Origin: Phallusia fumigata
Lineage: Eukaryota > Chordata > Ascidiacea > Phlebobranchia > Ascidiidae
Assembly (NCBI GenBank): GCA_008931825.1
Contig: QXVZ01001041.1
Location: 1 to 23,789 of the forward strand
Length of the DNA stretch: 23,789 bases
Reading direction: 5' to 3'
In this document: positions 21,101-23,789 of the stretch, piece after piece
Numbering within the stretch: position 1 is the first letter of the stretch
How the letters are laid out: the number at the start of each line of letters is the position of its first letter
The notes under the pieces: model-generated
What the model was told of the DNA's origin: nothing
What the model saw: only the letters and a program-made list of their open reading frames with translations
The model's database searches: none
Program-made: the position numbers and the translations under genes

Positions 21101-23387
21101 CAAAGTGAGACCCGAAAATCCAACCCCGATCGCAGCGGCTGCTCAGCAGAGAAACGTTCGACCAAGTAAATAAAACTGGATTTACTAAAGCCTGCATTTC
21201 AGAACAGTGTTTCCGAAAACAAATATTCTATTTGAAAGAAATATATTTTATTCAAATCTGGTTTAAAAATATCGTGCCACGTTAGGAAAATTTCTCCACT
21301 ATTACCAGTTTTTGAAGATGTTGAACGTCTACTATGGACAACAATGGATGTATTTGCGTTGTTATTCCATTGCTTTCTCGGCTAATATTAAAACGTGTAG
21401 GGTCCATGAANCGATCGCAGCGGCTGCTCAGCAGAGAAACGTTCGACCAAGTAAATAAAACTGGATTTACTAAAGCCTGCATTTCAGAACAGTGTTTCCG
21501 AAAACAAATATTCTATTTGAAAGAAATATATTTTATTCAAATCTGGTTTAAAAATATCGTGCCACGTTAGGAAAATTTCTCCACTATTACCAGTTTTTGA
21601 AGATGTTGAACGTCTACTATGGACAACAATGGATGTATTTGCGTTGTTATTCCATTGCTTTCTCGGCTAATATTAAAACGTGTAGGGTCCATGAATTAAC
21701 ATTTTTCCTGTTTATTCAAGGCAACCCGACACCAAGCAAGGTTGCATCAGACGCCCCGTATCTGACGCAACAATACCAGCCTTCACCCATACCCGAAAAT
21801 CCAACTTCGGCACAGAAACGAGAAGGTAAAAACAATTTGTCAGACAAATAAAAGTATGAAAACTGTTCATATATTGACTTAGATACTATTTGCGTTAAGT
21901 ACAAAGATAGGTTGAGTTTTTATCAATGCCTGAAGCAGATGTGAAAATATTCTATGTATACTTGGTTACCAGTTGCATGAAAAAATGTTTTTGTGGCTAA
22001 AAGATTTTCGCAACGTTTTTGCTTCAGCGATGTTTGATTATTGTTTCCTGTCTAAAAAGGGACAATATAGAACAATAAAGTTTTTTACAATTTCGAAGAT
22101 TTTTTAAATTGAAAATTAAGTACTATCGAAAATATGTAACACATAAAACAGAAATTTGTAAGTGAACTTAATTTACCTCCAAAATTAATTCTCCGTAAAG
22201 CACGAAAAAGATACCTTTTTCAAACCGCAACCCGTTAAAAATGACTTCTGATTCAAATACTTGATGAATTAAACCAATGTGATTCGAAACTTTGTTGATT
22301 GCATTCCTAGTCATGTTCATGCAACAATTCACCAATATTTTTTCACATCTACAGCTGCTCACTTCACTCCTCCTCAGCAGAGCTCGGAATCGAGCGACAA
22401 CAGTCGTCATAACAACGTGTTGCCCTTGGAAACGGAGCCATCCGACCTTGTGCTGACGCGCAGTCTGATGTACGATGCTTCGGGGCAGCCACGGAGAGAC
22501 AGAGTGCGGTTACCGATGTCAATTATGAGCGACAAGCCTGGTGCCTTGCCAAACAAGAAGGTTGTTGTAAAAAAGATTTCCACTAAAAATAAGTGAAAGG
22601 TTGACTATTATTGCTTTTAAAAATAACATTTTTCCCGGAATGTGCGGCAACTATCCACCTGCACTTTAACCAAAAATACAACCCAACATAGAAAGCTCAT
22701 TACAGTAATGAATGTAACGAAAAATGCTTGATACTACTTTCTTAATGAAAGCTGTCAGTCAAAAATATTTGTGTGCTGGTGTAGGTTGTTAACGAAAGAG
22801 GCCTCATACTACCTTTAACGGTTCCTTACGAAAAATATAGTGCACGTTTCGACAAACGACATAAAGTTATCAGTGCAGTATGAGAAACAAATACTTGGTT
22901 TCTGGTGGAAACGAGTAGCTTTAACTTTGGTGTACAAGTCATTCATCTCTTCCTGATAGGTGCTGTTTTTTCAGATTCTGACAATGCCGACATTTTTAGC
23001 GAAATAACATATCTTTCAGTTAGAGATAAGGGTAAATGACTTGTGTACAAAAAGTTAAAGCTTCCTTCAATAAGCGTGATAATTTATGATGATGACAGCA
23101 GCGTTTGTCGAAACGGGGGGGGGGGGTTACACACAAGTACTGGCTTGTACCTTCTTTTTGAGACTATTTAAAACAGTGAATTGTTTAAATTAGAAGGTTA
23201 CGCCTTATTGCATTTCTGTTGTAGAGTTAGCCCAACAACGCTTTAGTTTGTGTTTTGATTTCGTTTACAGTTCATGGAAGTAGAAGATCCTGTACGGAGA
23301 AAAGTGAACACTTCATCCGTTGCTGGTGGCTTGTCGCTAGGCAACACGAAAGTGGCCGATCGTGGCTTCCAACTTTTGCCGCCAGAG
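51..23387 (+). CDS. SPAG17: SPAG17 / PF6 central-pair protein, 28 internal exons (partial gene)
   Basis: SPAG17 is a very large scaffold of the C1a projection of the axonemal central pair in motile cilia and sperm flagella (known of the family). Joined exons: 51-178, 785-939, 1366-1553, 2829-3080, 3567-3699, 3876-3979, 4272-4445, 4931-5095, 5681-5895, 6087-6231, 12561-12742, 13165-13324, 13759-13876, 14242-14383, 14867-15011, 15303-15442, 15942-16211, 16626-16750, 17172-17311, 18035-18155, 18534-18688, 19062-19222, 19987-20186, 20413-20618, 20980-21165, 21721-21825, 22355-22560, 23271-23387. All introns are GT-AG and all phases agree. Recognisable family stretches include EEARQTYPC, VVFHNPM, NYLEHVA, CPDGLNV, VRQNYPYK, VVHSDGSGTE and PVRRKVNT. 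Long acidic, Lys-rich and Ser-Pro-rich linkers separate short conserved blocks. Both ends run outside the window. The family call rests on remembered vertebrate sequence, not a search. Confidence 0.93.
179..784 (+). other. SPAG17 intron 1, nothing recognised
   Basis: This is an AT-rich intron with GT-AG ends. I see no repeat family or coding segment. Confidence 0.8.
785..939 (+). CDS. SPAG17: SPAG17 exon 2 of window
   Basis: This is one of the clearest family matches: VLEEARQTYPCMDTYYHKRD, then VVFHNPM and SLHSDVGFR. The acceptor is TTTTTAG and the donor is CAG/GTTTGT. It leaves two bases that complete an Arg codon with the first base of the exon at 1366. Its last ten bases reappear just after the N at 1667, which marks the start of a duplicated assembly overlap. 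Confidence 0.92.
993..1166. mobile_element. Allelic version of the hAT-type MITE, right end eroded
   Basis: It has the same left end and the same left octamer (985-992) as the copy at 1731. The right terminal repeat is missing, so the body runs almost directly into GTGTGTGG at 1167-1174. It lies in the intron after SPAG17 exon 2. Confidence 0.65.
1366..1553 (+). CDS. SPAG17: SPAG17 exon 3 of window (first assembled copy)
   Basis: It encodes NYLEHVAGPIESWTKVEEDK followed by a helix-prone charged stretch and a basic RPRSKSPKKG end. The donor is GGAA/GTATGC. It enters with two bases owed and leaves one base, so this 188-base exon cannot be spliced together with its copy at 2286 without breaking the frame. 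Confidence 0.88.
1731..1903. mobile_element. hAT-type MITE, 173 bp, with 8-bp target duplication
   Basis: It begins CAGTGTTTCTCAAAC and ends TTGAGAATAACTG, giving imperfect terminal inverted repeats. Flanking octamers GTGTATGG (1723-1730) and GTGTGTGG (1904-1911) agree at 7 of 8 bases, the size hAT transposases make. There is no coding capacity. The allelic version is at 993-1166. Confidence 0.7.
2286..2473 (+). CDS. SPAG17: Second assembled copy of SPAG17 exon 3 (probable other allele)
   Basis: It has the same 188-base length, splice sites and protein as 1366-1553. I count 11 base differences, all synonymous. An N at 1667 and the repeat of the end of the preceding exon immediately after it indicate two haplotypes placed in tandem by the assembly. 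Only one of the two copies should be used in a gene model. Confidence 0.85.
2474..2828 (+). other. SPAG17 intron after exon 3, nothing recognised
   Basis: This is an AT-rich intron with a GTATGC donor. Up to 2586 it is part of the second haplotype copy; the rest is unique. Confidence 0.8.
2829..3080 (+). CDS. SPAG17: SPAG17 exon 4 of window
   Basis: It encodes a Ser-rich start (RRGSASRSSSKIGG), then FSSPFIYPGSLKAE and a highly charged Lys/Glu segment that should be helical or coiled coil. The acceptor is GATTAAG. Two donors overlap, GTGGGT at 3081 and GTAATC at 3085; only the first keeps frame with the exon at 3567. Confidence 0.85.
3209..3446 (-). mobile_element. tRNA-derived SINE, old diverged copy
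   Basis: Read on the minus strand, it has an A-box-like TGGCATTGAGG, a B-box-like GGTTTCGAAATC, and the shared tail GAGGATAAAAATGAAAC. The middle is shortened relative to the copy at 13909. It lies in a SPAG17 intron, opposite to the gene. Confidence 0.7.
3567..3699 (+). CDS. SPAG17: SPAG17 exon 5 of window
   Basis: The first half is an Arg/Ser dipeptide tract (KSRSRSRSSSKER) resembling an RS-type linker. The second half, ETPKEPQLPFTG, leads into the conserved YDVGNNLINIRG block of the next exon. The donor is GG/GTAAAG. Confidence 0.83.
3876..3979 (+). CDS. SPAG17: SPAG17 exon 6 of window
   Basis: It encodes YDVGNNLINIRGNASFLYPC then DGGTIKSERIHYEQG, a block recognisable from vertebrate SPAG17. 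The acceptor is CATACAG and the donor is CAAG/GTGAGC. It enters with one base and leaves one base. Confidence 0.9.
4272..4445 (+). CDS. SPAG17: SPAG17 exon 7 of window
   Basis: It continues the previous block with QVSVKTSMYKDGHVFVLHII and then an acidic tail (LDELLREPSHEKLDEQLEKA). The acceptor is preceded by a good pyrimidine tract; the donor is AAAG/GTACAA. Confidence 0.9.
4446..4930 (+). other. SPAG17 intron 7, nothing recognised
   Basis: This intron is very AT-rich with many A and T runs. No gene or repeat is seen. Confidence 0.8.
4931..5095 (+). CDS. SPAG17: SPAG17 exon 8 of window
   Basis: It encodes a polar start and then SLFGSWSATLCDGMNLSFSG followed by YGPDGICKAA, which looks like part of a folded beta-rich block. 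The acceptor is TTGTTTAG and the donor is GCAA/GTATGT. Confidence 0.88.
5096..5680 (+). other. SPAG17 intron 8, nothing recognised
   Basis: This is an AT-rich intron; the open frame continuing from exon 8 after the donor is intronic. Confidence 0.8.
5681..5895 (+). CDS. SPAG17: SPAG17 exon 9 of window
   Basis: It starts RANMKLMKLLGEIPPANTPT and becomes proline-rich, then has clustered Ser-Pro sites (SPRSKSPRGKSPKGGKKKG), then an acidic helix (EAEAQKLEELKAQ) that continues in the next exon. It is more GC-rich than the flanking introns. The donor is CAA/GTAAGT, phase 0. Confidence 0.88.
6087..6231 (+). CDS. SPAG17: SPAG17 exon 10 of window, last before the nested-gene intron
   Basis: A Glu/Arg-rich helix (EELERKLQEAEEAAEAERKR) is followed by FQQLYVSCPDGLNVRYQLDP; the CPDGL motif is characteristic of the family. 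The donor is CAG/GTAAAC. The next SPAG17 exon is 6.3 kb away, and the two minus-strand genes lie between. Confidence 0.9.
6336..6341 (-). promoter_or_regulatory. Candidate polyadenylation signal AATAAA of the LRR gene
   Basis: AATAAA on the minus strand lies about 250 bases after the LRR stop codon. A second AATAAA is closer, at 6477-6482. Either could end the transcript before it meets the SPAG17 exon at 6087-6231. Confidence 0.4.
6587..7108 (-). CDS. LRR gene coding exon 4: last repeats, LRRCT and anchor
   Basis: The acceptor is TTTACACCAG. It encodes the last LRRs, a four-cysteine LRRCT, a polar stalk with Asp/Asn/Lys residues and the hydrophobic tail, and stops with TGA at 6587. A sequence matching a donor (GTGAGA) overlaps the stop, so a longer alternative tail cannot be excluded. 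Confidence 0.88.
   Translation of the reverse strand: MQKLHRHTFKHVQKTLKLLYLQGNRIHHIDSTTFNNFPMLRTLDLSSNHLTTLDGRFVKHLPSLAHIFLAQNRWSCDITTLCNTLGYIESLENGRNVLLDTMHCSAPEKYIGENAVDVLKAFDCTDVHVRHSQVKDNGDDNNKGNVTWLNALLVTLCLFLSIMFQFVLFLKLQ
6587..8521 (-). CDS. Leucine-rich-repeat protein with signal peptide and C-terminal anchor, nested in a SPAG17 intron
   Basis: Coding exons on the minus strand are 8521-8387, 8021-7894, 7615-7435 and 7108-6587, giving 321 aa with consistent phases and GT-AG introns. Residues 1-26 form a signal peptide. A cysteine cluster (C28, C32, C37, C39, C41, C48) fits an LRRNT cap. Several LRRs follow, with YLDFAYNKI, LQLSANNI, LFLSSNKI, IYLDDNQL, LYLQGNRI and LDLSSNHL. An LRRCT cap follows from RWSCD, with C224, C230, C252 and C272. 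A hydrophobic segment at about 297-317 leaves only four residues (LKLQ or similar), so it may be a tail-less membrane anchor or a GPI signal. The role is probably extracellular adhesion or recognition (inference). I do not recognise an ortholog. Confidence 0.88.
7258..7286. repeat. Two copies of the palindrome AAAGCATGCTTT
   Basis: The 12-base palindrome occurs at 7258-7269 and again at 7275-7286, in an intron of the LRR gene. Confidence 0.8.
7435..7615 (-). CDS. LRR gene coding exon 3
   Basis: It encodes repeats with LQLSANNIRIIEDGAF, LFLSSNKIQAVSFETF and IYLDDNQ. The acceptor is TTGTTTCAG and the donor is CAG/GTAACA, phase 0. Confidence 0.88.
7894..8021 (-). CDS. LRR gene coding exon 2
   Basis: It encodes LKCFNKSLTAIGKFPSHENF and KYLDFAYNKITTL, completing the LRRNT and starting the first repeat. 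The acceptor is ACTTTTAG and the donor is TT/GTAAGT. Confidence 0.87.
8387..8521 (-). CDS. LRR gene coding exon 1: signal peptide and LRRNT cysteines
   Basis: It begins ATGAAGATG and encodes NFVLGLVLLCFLIQSSSA as a hydrophobic leader, then CPCQCYRHD. The donor is GAT/GTAAGT, phase 0. Confidence 0.87.
8634..8792 (-). CDS. Possible upstream exon or uORF of the LRR gene (hypothetical)
   Basis: An ATG at 8792 opens 53 codons (MTTVTGRAGVPCVRVPIYNK at the start) ending exactly at a strong donor, GAG/GTGAGT. An acceptor, CATGTAG, lies at 8539-8540, giving a 95-base intron just upstream of the LRR start. If spliced, the small ORF would run six more codons and stop at a TGA overlapping the LRR ATG (ATGA). 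The region is less AT-rich than its surroundings. No similarity is recognised. It may be a 5' leader with a uORF, a small separate gene, or chance. Confidence 0.35.
8822..9821. other. Spacer between the two nested genes
   Basis: This is about 1 kb of AT-rich DNA with no convincing open frame or repeat. It should contain the LRR gene promoter or 5' exons, but no clear core promoter is visible. Confidence 0.6.
9822..9827 (-). promoter_or_regulatory. Candidate polyadenylation signal AATAAA of the RP-repeat gene
   Basis: AATAAA on the minus strand lies 40 bases after the TAA stop. It would give a very short 3' UTR. Confidence 0.5.
9867..10957 (-). CDS. RP-repeat membrane protein exon 2
   Basis: It carries most of the protein: Ser/Thr-rich ectodomain, Arg-Pro tract, transmembrane helix and basic tail, ending TYTV and TAA. 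A 363-codon open frame in AT-rich DNA is itself good evidence of coding. Confidence 0.82.
9867..11402 (-). CDS. Unrecognised single-pass membrane protein with Arg-Pro repeat, nested in a SPAG17 intron
   Basis: There are two exons, 11402-11237 and 10957-9867, encoding 418 aa. The donor is AAA/GTAAGT and the acceptor TTATCCAG; one base plus two makes a Lys codon. The first exon gives a signal peptide (KKICFGILITVLFELIQS, about residues 3-20). The ectodomain is Ser/Thr-rich and mucin-like, with Asn-glycosylation sequons NET, NAT and NTT. Residues 192-207 alternate Arg and Pro. A transmembrane helix lies at about 237-262 (AGLVSAVQGGVVVTLILCIA then LFGIL). The cytoplasmic tail of about 155 residues is strongly basic and Gln-rich. 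The layout suggests a type I membrane protein. No family is recognised; it may be lineage-restricted. Confidence 0.78.
10513..10548. repeat. Hexanucleotide tandem repeat (CTTGGY)6
   Basis: There are six perfect-length units of CTTGGC/CTTGGT. On the minus strand they encode the Arg-Pro dipeptide run of the nested membrane protein, so length changes would stay in frame. Confidence 0.9.
11237..11402 (-). CDS. RP-repeat membrane protein exon 1
   Basis: It starts at ATG (context GGCGGCATGC), encodes the signal peptide and a short polar segment ending KVRSVEE, and stops at a consensus GTAAGT donor. The alternative first Met in the downstream open frame (at 11045) would lose the signal peptide and lies in the intron, so I prefer this start. 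A good acceptor-like site (TTTACTTACTCAG) lies about 45 bases upstream and could receive a 5' exon or a spliced leader. Confidence 0.75.
11403..12560. other. Upstream region of the RP-repeat gene and end of the SPAG17 intron
   Basis: It is AT-rich. The open frame at 11538-11810 has AT-driven composition and no start, domain or splice support. No promoter element can be named with confidence. Confidence 0.6.
12561..12742 (+). CDS. SPAG17: SPAG17 exon 11 of window, first after the nested-gene intron
   Basis: It encodes LMVRQNYPYKTLGRQNTEQA and ends with SRTILSNGTVIKVMRDGSTK, both recognisable SPAG17 stretches, so the plus-strand gene resumes here. One base from the exon ending at 6231 plus TT completes a Val codon. 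Confidence 0.9.
12965..13085 (+). repeat. Degraded relative of the CAAGTNCTGGCTTGTA repeat
   Basis: CAAGTCCTGGCTTGTA at 13055-13070 and the following TTAAGACT-like sequence match the region at 23134-23170. Upstream similarity is weak, so the left boundary is a guess. Confidence 0.4.
13165..13324 (+). CDS. SPAG17: SPAG17 exon 12 of window
   Basis: It encodes VLFCNGTVCYNPGSGPLDPK followed by a polar linker. The NGTV repeat unit echoes the NGTVIKV and NGTVQEL motifs in neighbouring exons. The acceptor is CGCACAG and the donor is AAAG/GTATTA. Confidence 0.86.
13325..13758 (+). other. SPAG17 intron 12, nothing recognised
   Basis: GT-AG intron with no repeat or coding signal seen. Confidence 0.8.
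13759..13876 (+). CDS. SPAG17: SPAG17 exon 13 of window (linker)
   Basis: It encodes a low-complexity Ser/Thr/Gly linker (SSGKTNPEGTTTEPSVAGTT). No conserved block is visible, but the phases fit both neighbours. The following intron is mostly a SINE. Confidence 0.75.
13909..14192 (+). mobile_element. tRNA-derived SINE, near full length (about 284 bp)
   Basis: The head carries an A box (TGGCCGAGTGG) and a B box (GGTTCTAATCC), as in a Leu/Ser-type tRNA. The body holds a perfect 8-bp hairpin, GTCAACCC-GAT-GGGTTGAC, at 14016-14034. The tail is CGAGAATAAAATGAAAC. It fills most of the 365-base intron between SPAG17 exons 13 and 14. Confidence 0.8.
14242..14383 (+). CDS. SPAG17: SPAG17 exon 14 of window
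   Basis: It encodes ERAASWFTTYISGESTVTKP then NGTVQELDSLLCYVATDPVS; ATDPV is followed in the next exon by IMFSREDKV, a recognisable family junction. The donor is GAG/GTCAGT, phase 0. Confidence 0.88.
14384..14866 (+). other. SPAG17 intron 14 with a TGACGTCA site
   Basis: It holds TGACGTCA at 14507-14514 followed by a CACACGTATATGACGCAAC stretch. Nothing else is recognised. Confidence 0.7.
14867..15011 (+). CDS. SPAG17: SPAG17 exon 15 of window
   Basis: It encodes FSREDKVIRVDRPDNGGSVC then DHIDGTRITRY, a strongly family-like DGTRIT block, and ends in a Glu run. The acceptor is TTTGTGCAG and the donor is CAAG/GTACAA. Confidence 0.9.
15303..15442 (+). CDS. SPAG17: SPAG17 exon 16 of window
   Basis: It encodes VWYVKVECPGFATVTFSHDD and then SLLTNVDGTYQ. 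The alternating pattern suggests beta strands, and DGT recurs as in neighbouring exons. The acceptor is CTATGTAG and the donor is CAG/GTGAAC. Confidence 0.88.
15443..15941 (+). other. SPAG17 intron 16 with repeat debris
   Basis: It contains the hAT-like terminus at 15484 and a TGACGTCA site at 15832-15839 next to a TGACGTAT variant. Confidence 0.65.
15484..15498 (+). mobile_element. hAT-like left terminus (fragment)
   Basis: CAGGGCTTCTCAACC followed by a T run and GTGGTGACCCA resembles hAT-type element ends. No matching right end was found, so only the terminus is annotated. Confidence 0.35.
15942..16211 (+). CDS. SPAG17: SPAG17 exon 17 of window (largest exon)
   Basis: This 270-base exon is phase 0 at both ends, so it could be skipped without a frameshift. 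It encodes HWNGGRLDMANDGAVVYTPR, an acidic loop, then SYLMRHDAEICCEAVDQEGN ending VFQ; the YLMRHDAEI and EGNVFQV run resembles vertebrate SPAG17. Confidence 0.9.
16212..17171 (+). other. SPAG17 introns 17 and 18 around exon 18, nothing recognised
   Basis: Apart from exon 18 (16626-16750) these are AT-rich introns without a visible repeat or gene. Confidence 0.75.
16626..16750 (+). CDS. SPAG17: SPAG17 exon 18 of window (linker)
   Basis: It starts VKKTGSVSVMNPSNPV and continues as a polar linker ending DHHPPR. The acceptor is CTTTCAG and the donor is CTCG/GTAATT. Confidence 0.82.
17172..17311 (+). CDS. SPAG17: SPAG17 exon 19 of window
   Basis: It encodes LFVVHSDGSGTEMLRLKDVQ then EYIGDAHLDPTTAVIKEE. 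The VVHSDGSGTE stretch is one of the most diagnostic SPAG17 motifs here. The donor is ATCG/GTGGGT. Confidence 0.92.
17312..18034 (+). other. SPAG17 intron 19 with the tRNA-like relic
   Basis: It holds the tRNA-like relic at 17801-17862 and, just after it, CAGTGATTCTGAATTTTATT, which weakly resembles a hAT-type end. The open frame at 17391-17723 lacks support. Confidence 0.65.
17801..17862 (-). mobile_element. tRNA-like relic (SINE head or tRNA pseudogene)
   Basis: On the minus strand there is a perfect B box and T arm (ATGGG-TTCGAAT-CCCAT) and a 3' acceptor-like strand CGCACG, but no matching 5' acceptor strand or clear D arm. It is therefore not a working tRNA. It differs from the SINE family at 13909. 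Confidence 0.55.
18035..18155 (+). CDS. SPAG17: SPAG17 exon 20 of window
   Basis: It encodes GITVMRPHYGNSGDAWLLHK and then IVPRNIRTRDLTHFPPK, matching the family's TVLRP and RDL-FPP pattern. The acceptor is ATCCCTAG and the donor is CAAA/GTGAGT. Confidence 0.88.
18156..19061 (+). other. SPAG17 introns 20 and 21 around exon 21, nothing recognised
   Basis: Apart from exon 21 (18534-18688), no gene or repeat is recognised. Confidence 0.75.
18534..18688 (+). CDS. SPAG17: SPAG17 exon 21 of window
   Basis: It encodes KKPGPPFATTLGKGLAIGSA, a proline-rich stretch, then ALELRQLIQREPLSSG. GPPFxTTLGKGL is a recognisable family run. The acceptor is TTTCACAG and the donor is AGTG/GTGAGT. Confidence 0.9.
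19062..19222 (+). CDS. SPAG17: SPAG17 exon 22 of window
   Basis: It encodes a long predicted helix starting RQHLKTKLIEFSKTAYEQEL, with a DLLSLVLEFDDD end. The acceptor is CCTCACAG and the donor is GAT/GTAAGT, phase 0. Confidence 0.87.
19223..19986 (+). other. SPAG17 intron 22 with paired TGACGTCA sites and an inverted repeat
   Basis: TGACGTCA occurs at 19255-19262 and 19271-19278, 16 bases apart, and the 14-bp inverted repeat is at 19463-19526. Apart from the duplicated regions and the nested-gene host, this is the longest SPAG17 intron here. Confidence 0.7.
19463..19526. repeat. Perfect 14-bp inverted repeat with 36-base loop
   Basis: ATGTCAATATTTAC at 19463-19476 pairs exactly with GTAAATATTGACAT at 19513-19526. 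It is intronic. It could be a structured RNA, a short element end, or chance. Confidence 0.7.
19987..20186 (+). CDS. SPAG17: SPAG17 exon 23 of window
   Basis: It is GC-rich compared with its flanks. It encodes a polar start, SQLSMLVKVKYEAAV, a proline tract (APPPPPKVPPPREKL) and TQADWDRIR. A TGACGTCA palindrome falls inside it at 20004. The donor is CAG/GTTGGT. Confidence 0.86.
20413..20618 (+). CDS. SPAG17: SPAG17 exon 24 of window
   Basis: It encodes KALKNRDVPDYFDSEAGKAW then LLSQANDMKSASHQLSSD. The KALKNRxxPxYFxSE run is a recognisable family stretch. The donor is CAAG/GTAAGG. Confidence 0.9.
20619..20979 (+). other. SPAG17 intron 24 with repeat tail
   Basis: It holds TGACGTCA at 20680-20687 and the GTCGAAACG repeat tail at 20759-20787. 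Confidence 0.7.
20759..20787 (+). repeat. Repeat tail TGATGATGAC...GTCGAAACG, copy 1
   Basis: It closely resembles 23087-23114: TGATGATGAC, a short variable middle, then TTGTCGAAACG. It is intronic, with no associated coding region. Confidence 0.5.
20980..21165 (+). CDS. SPAG17: SPAG17 exon 25 of window (linker)
   Basis: It encodes a low-complexity Pro/Gly/Ser/Thr linker (SDTPSKMRPTNPTPGHASGG) ending AAAAQQRNVRPS. The acceptor is GTCCTGCAG and the donor is CCAA/GTAAAT. The last 39 bases are repeated after the N at 21411. Confidence 0.84.
21127..21695. repeat. Exact 284-bp tandem duplication around an N at 21411
   Basis: 21127-21410 and 21412-21695 appear identical by eye. They contain the end of SPAG17 exon 25 and the following intron. 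The N sits exactly between the copies, as expected when overlapping contig ends are not merged. Confidence 0.9.
21412..21450 (+). pseudogene. SPAG17: Partial second copy of the end of SPAG17 exon 25 (assembly overlap)
   Basis: These 39 bases match 21127-21165 exactly and are followed by the same donor and intron. There is no acceptor in front of them, only an N. This is an assembly duplicate rather than a real exon. Confidence 0.88.
21721..21825 (+). CDS. SPAG17: SPAG17 exon 26 of window (linker)
   Basis: It encodes SKVASDAPYLTQQYQPSPIP and ENPTSAQKRE. The PENPTS stretch resembles PENPTP in the preceding exon. The acceptor is TTATTCAAG and the donor is GAAG/GTAAAA. Confidence 0.82.
21826..22354 (+). 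other. SPAG17 intron 26, nothing recognised
   Basis: This is an AT-rich intron; the minus-strand open frame near its end overlaps exon 27 and is a shadow. Confidence 0.8.
22355..22560 (+). CDS. SPAG17: SPAG17 exon 27 of window
   Basis: It encodes a polar start, then VLTRSLMYDASGQPRRDRVR and LPMSIMSDKPGALPNKK. The family-like part is DASGxPRRDxVxLP. Two in-frame donors exist: GTTGTT at 22561 fits the remembered vertebrate spacing (PN-R/K-K then the VEEPVRRK block), while GTAAAA at 22567 has the better consensus and adds two Val. Read-through would stop 13 codons later. Confidence 0.87.
22561..23270 (+). other. SPAG17 intron 27 with repeat tail and G run
   Basis: Only the repeat tail and 12-G run near 23087-23170 are recognised. 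Confidence 0.7.
23087..23170 (+). repeat. Repeat tail TGATGATGAC...GTCGAAACG, copy 2, with 12-G run
   Basis: The shared motif is followed by twelve consecutive G at 23115-23126, then CAAGTACTGGCTTGTA (23134-23149), which matches CAAGTCCTGGCTTGTA at 13055-13070 except for one base. Confidence 0.55.
23271..23387 (+). CDS. SPAG17: SPAG17 exon 28 of window
   Basis: It encodes FMEVEDPVRRKVNTSSVAGG and ends RGFQLLPPE. PVRRKVNT is diagnostic, and in vertebrates it lies just before the C-terminal beta-rich region, which must lie beyond the window. The donor is GAG/GTCAGT, phase 0. Confidence 0.92.
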
Positions 23388-23552
23388 GTCAGTACCGGGC
23401 TCCCTTCGCTTTCAAAGTTTGTTGTCCATCAAACAACCGAAACTTTAAATAAATCCCACAATTATTGTGTAAATGGAAATGAAAATTGGTAAAACAAATC
23501 TCCAAACCATTTTTTCATCTTCTCCAGCAAGCCCTTTTAAGTTTCTTTTTGT

Positions 23553-23789
23553 TTTTTCATTTTTATCCTCGGGGCCTCGGGGTGGCACTCAACGCCTGAA
23601 CGTGGTATGCTCACAATGAGTCCACCGTCACCTGCCTCATTGCGGTTCCGTTGGATTAGTTTTTTTCTGATTTTTCAAGTTGATGACCAATTTGGGTCAA
23701 CCCATCGGGTCCACTGGGTCGGAGCAAAGCCGCTTAAGTTTCTTGCTCAGGGAAACACAAGCGAGACAGGATTAGAACCCACAACCTTG
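23553..23789 (-). mobile_element. tRNA-derived SINE, third copy, cut by the window edge
   Basis: On the minus strand it shows the tail GAGGATAAAAATGAAA, the CAATGAGGCAGGT and GTTCAGGCGTTG body segments, the ACCCGATGGGTTGACCCAAA hairpin region and the B box GGGTTCTAATCC. The A box would lie just past the window end. Confidence 0.8.

Noticed and set aside
1-23789. Virus-like element, CRISPR array or bacterial operon
   Set aside because: No capsid, envelope, polymerase or integrase coding, no regular repeat-spacer array and no prokaryotic gene arrangement is seen; all genes are spliced.

Overview
The window looks like animal nuclear DNA: AT-rich, intron-dense, with GT-AG introns of roughly 100 to 760 bases. 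It is most likely a tunicate of the genus Ciona. That placement is inference from compact introns, the protein similarity and very high heterozygosity; C. savignyi is the best guess, but no species marker is present.

One gene fills the plus strand from edge to edge: the middle and later part of SPAG17 (PF6 in Chlamydomonas), a huge scaffold of the axonemal central pair. I place 28 internal exons between 51 and 23387. They join in one open frame of 4538 coding bases (about 1512 codons), and every exon junction is phase-consistent. The first exons and the C-terminal exons lie outside the window.

One intron (6232-12560, 6.3 kb) is about eight times longer than any other. It holds two genes on the minus strand. 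The first (9867-11402, two exons, 418 aa) is an unrecognised single-pass membrane protein with an Arg-Pro dipeptide repeat. The second (6587-8521, four coding exons, 321 aa) is a secreted or membrane-anchored leucine-rich-repeat protein. A possible upstream exon of the LRR gene lies at 8634-8792.

Repeats are short. There are three copies of one roughly 285-bp tRNA-derived SINE, a tRNA-like relic, a 173-bp hAT-type MITE with an 8-bp target duplication, and a family of short repeat tails ending in GTCGAAACG. No retrovirus-like or capsid-bearing element was recognised.

Two assembly artefacts matter. Single N characters at 1667 and 21411 each sit between two copies of the same sequence. The first duplicates a SPAG17 exon with allele-like synonymous differences; the second duplicates 284 bp without visible differences. 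Neither should be read as biological exon duplication without independent evidence.

I did not find a convincing new molecular system. The best leads are the orphan membrane protein, the nested gene arrangement and the possible two-ORF transcript.
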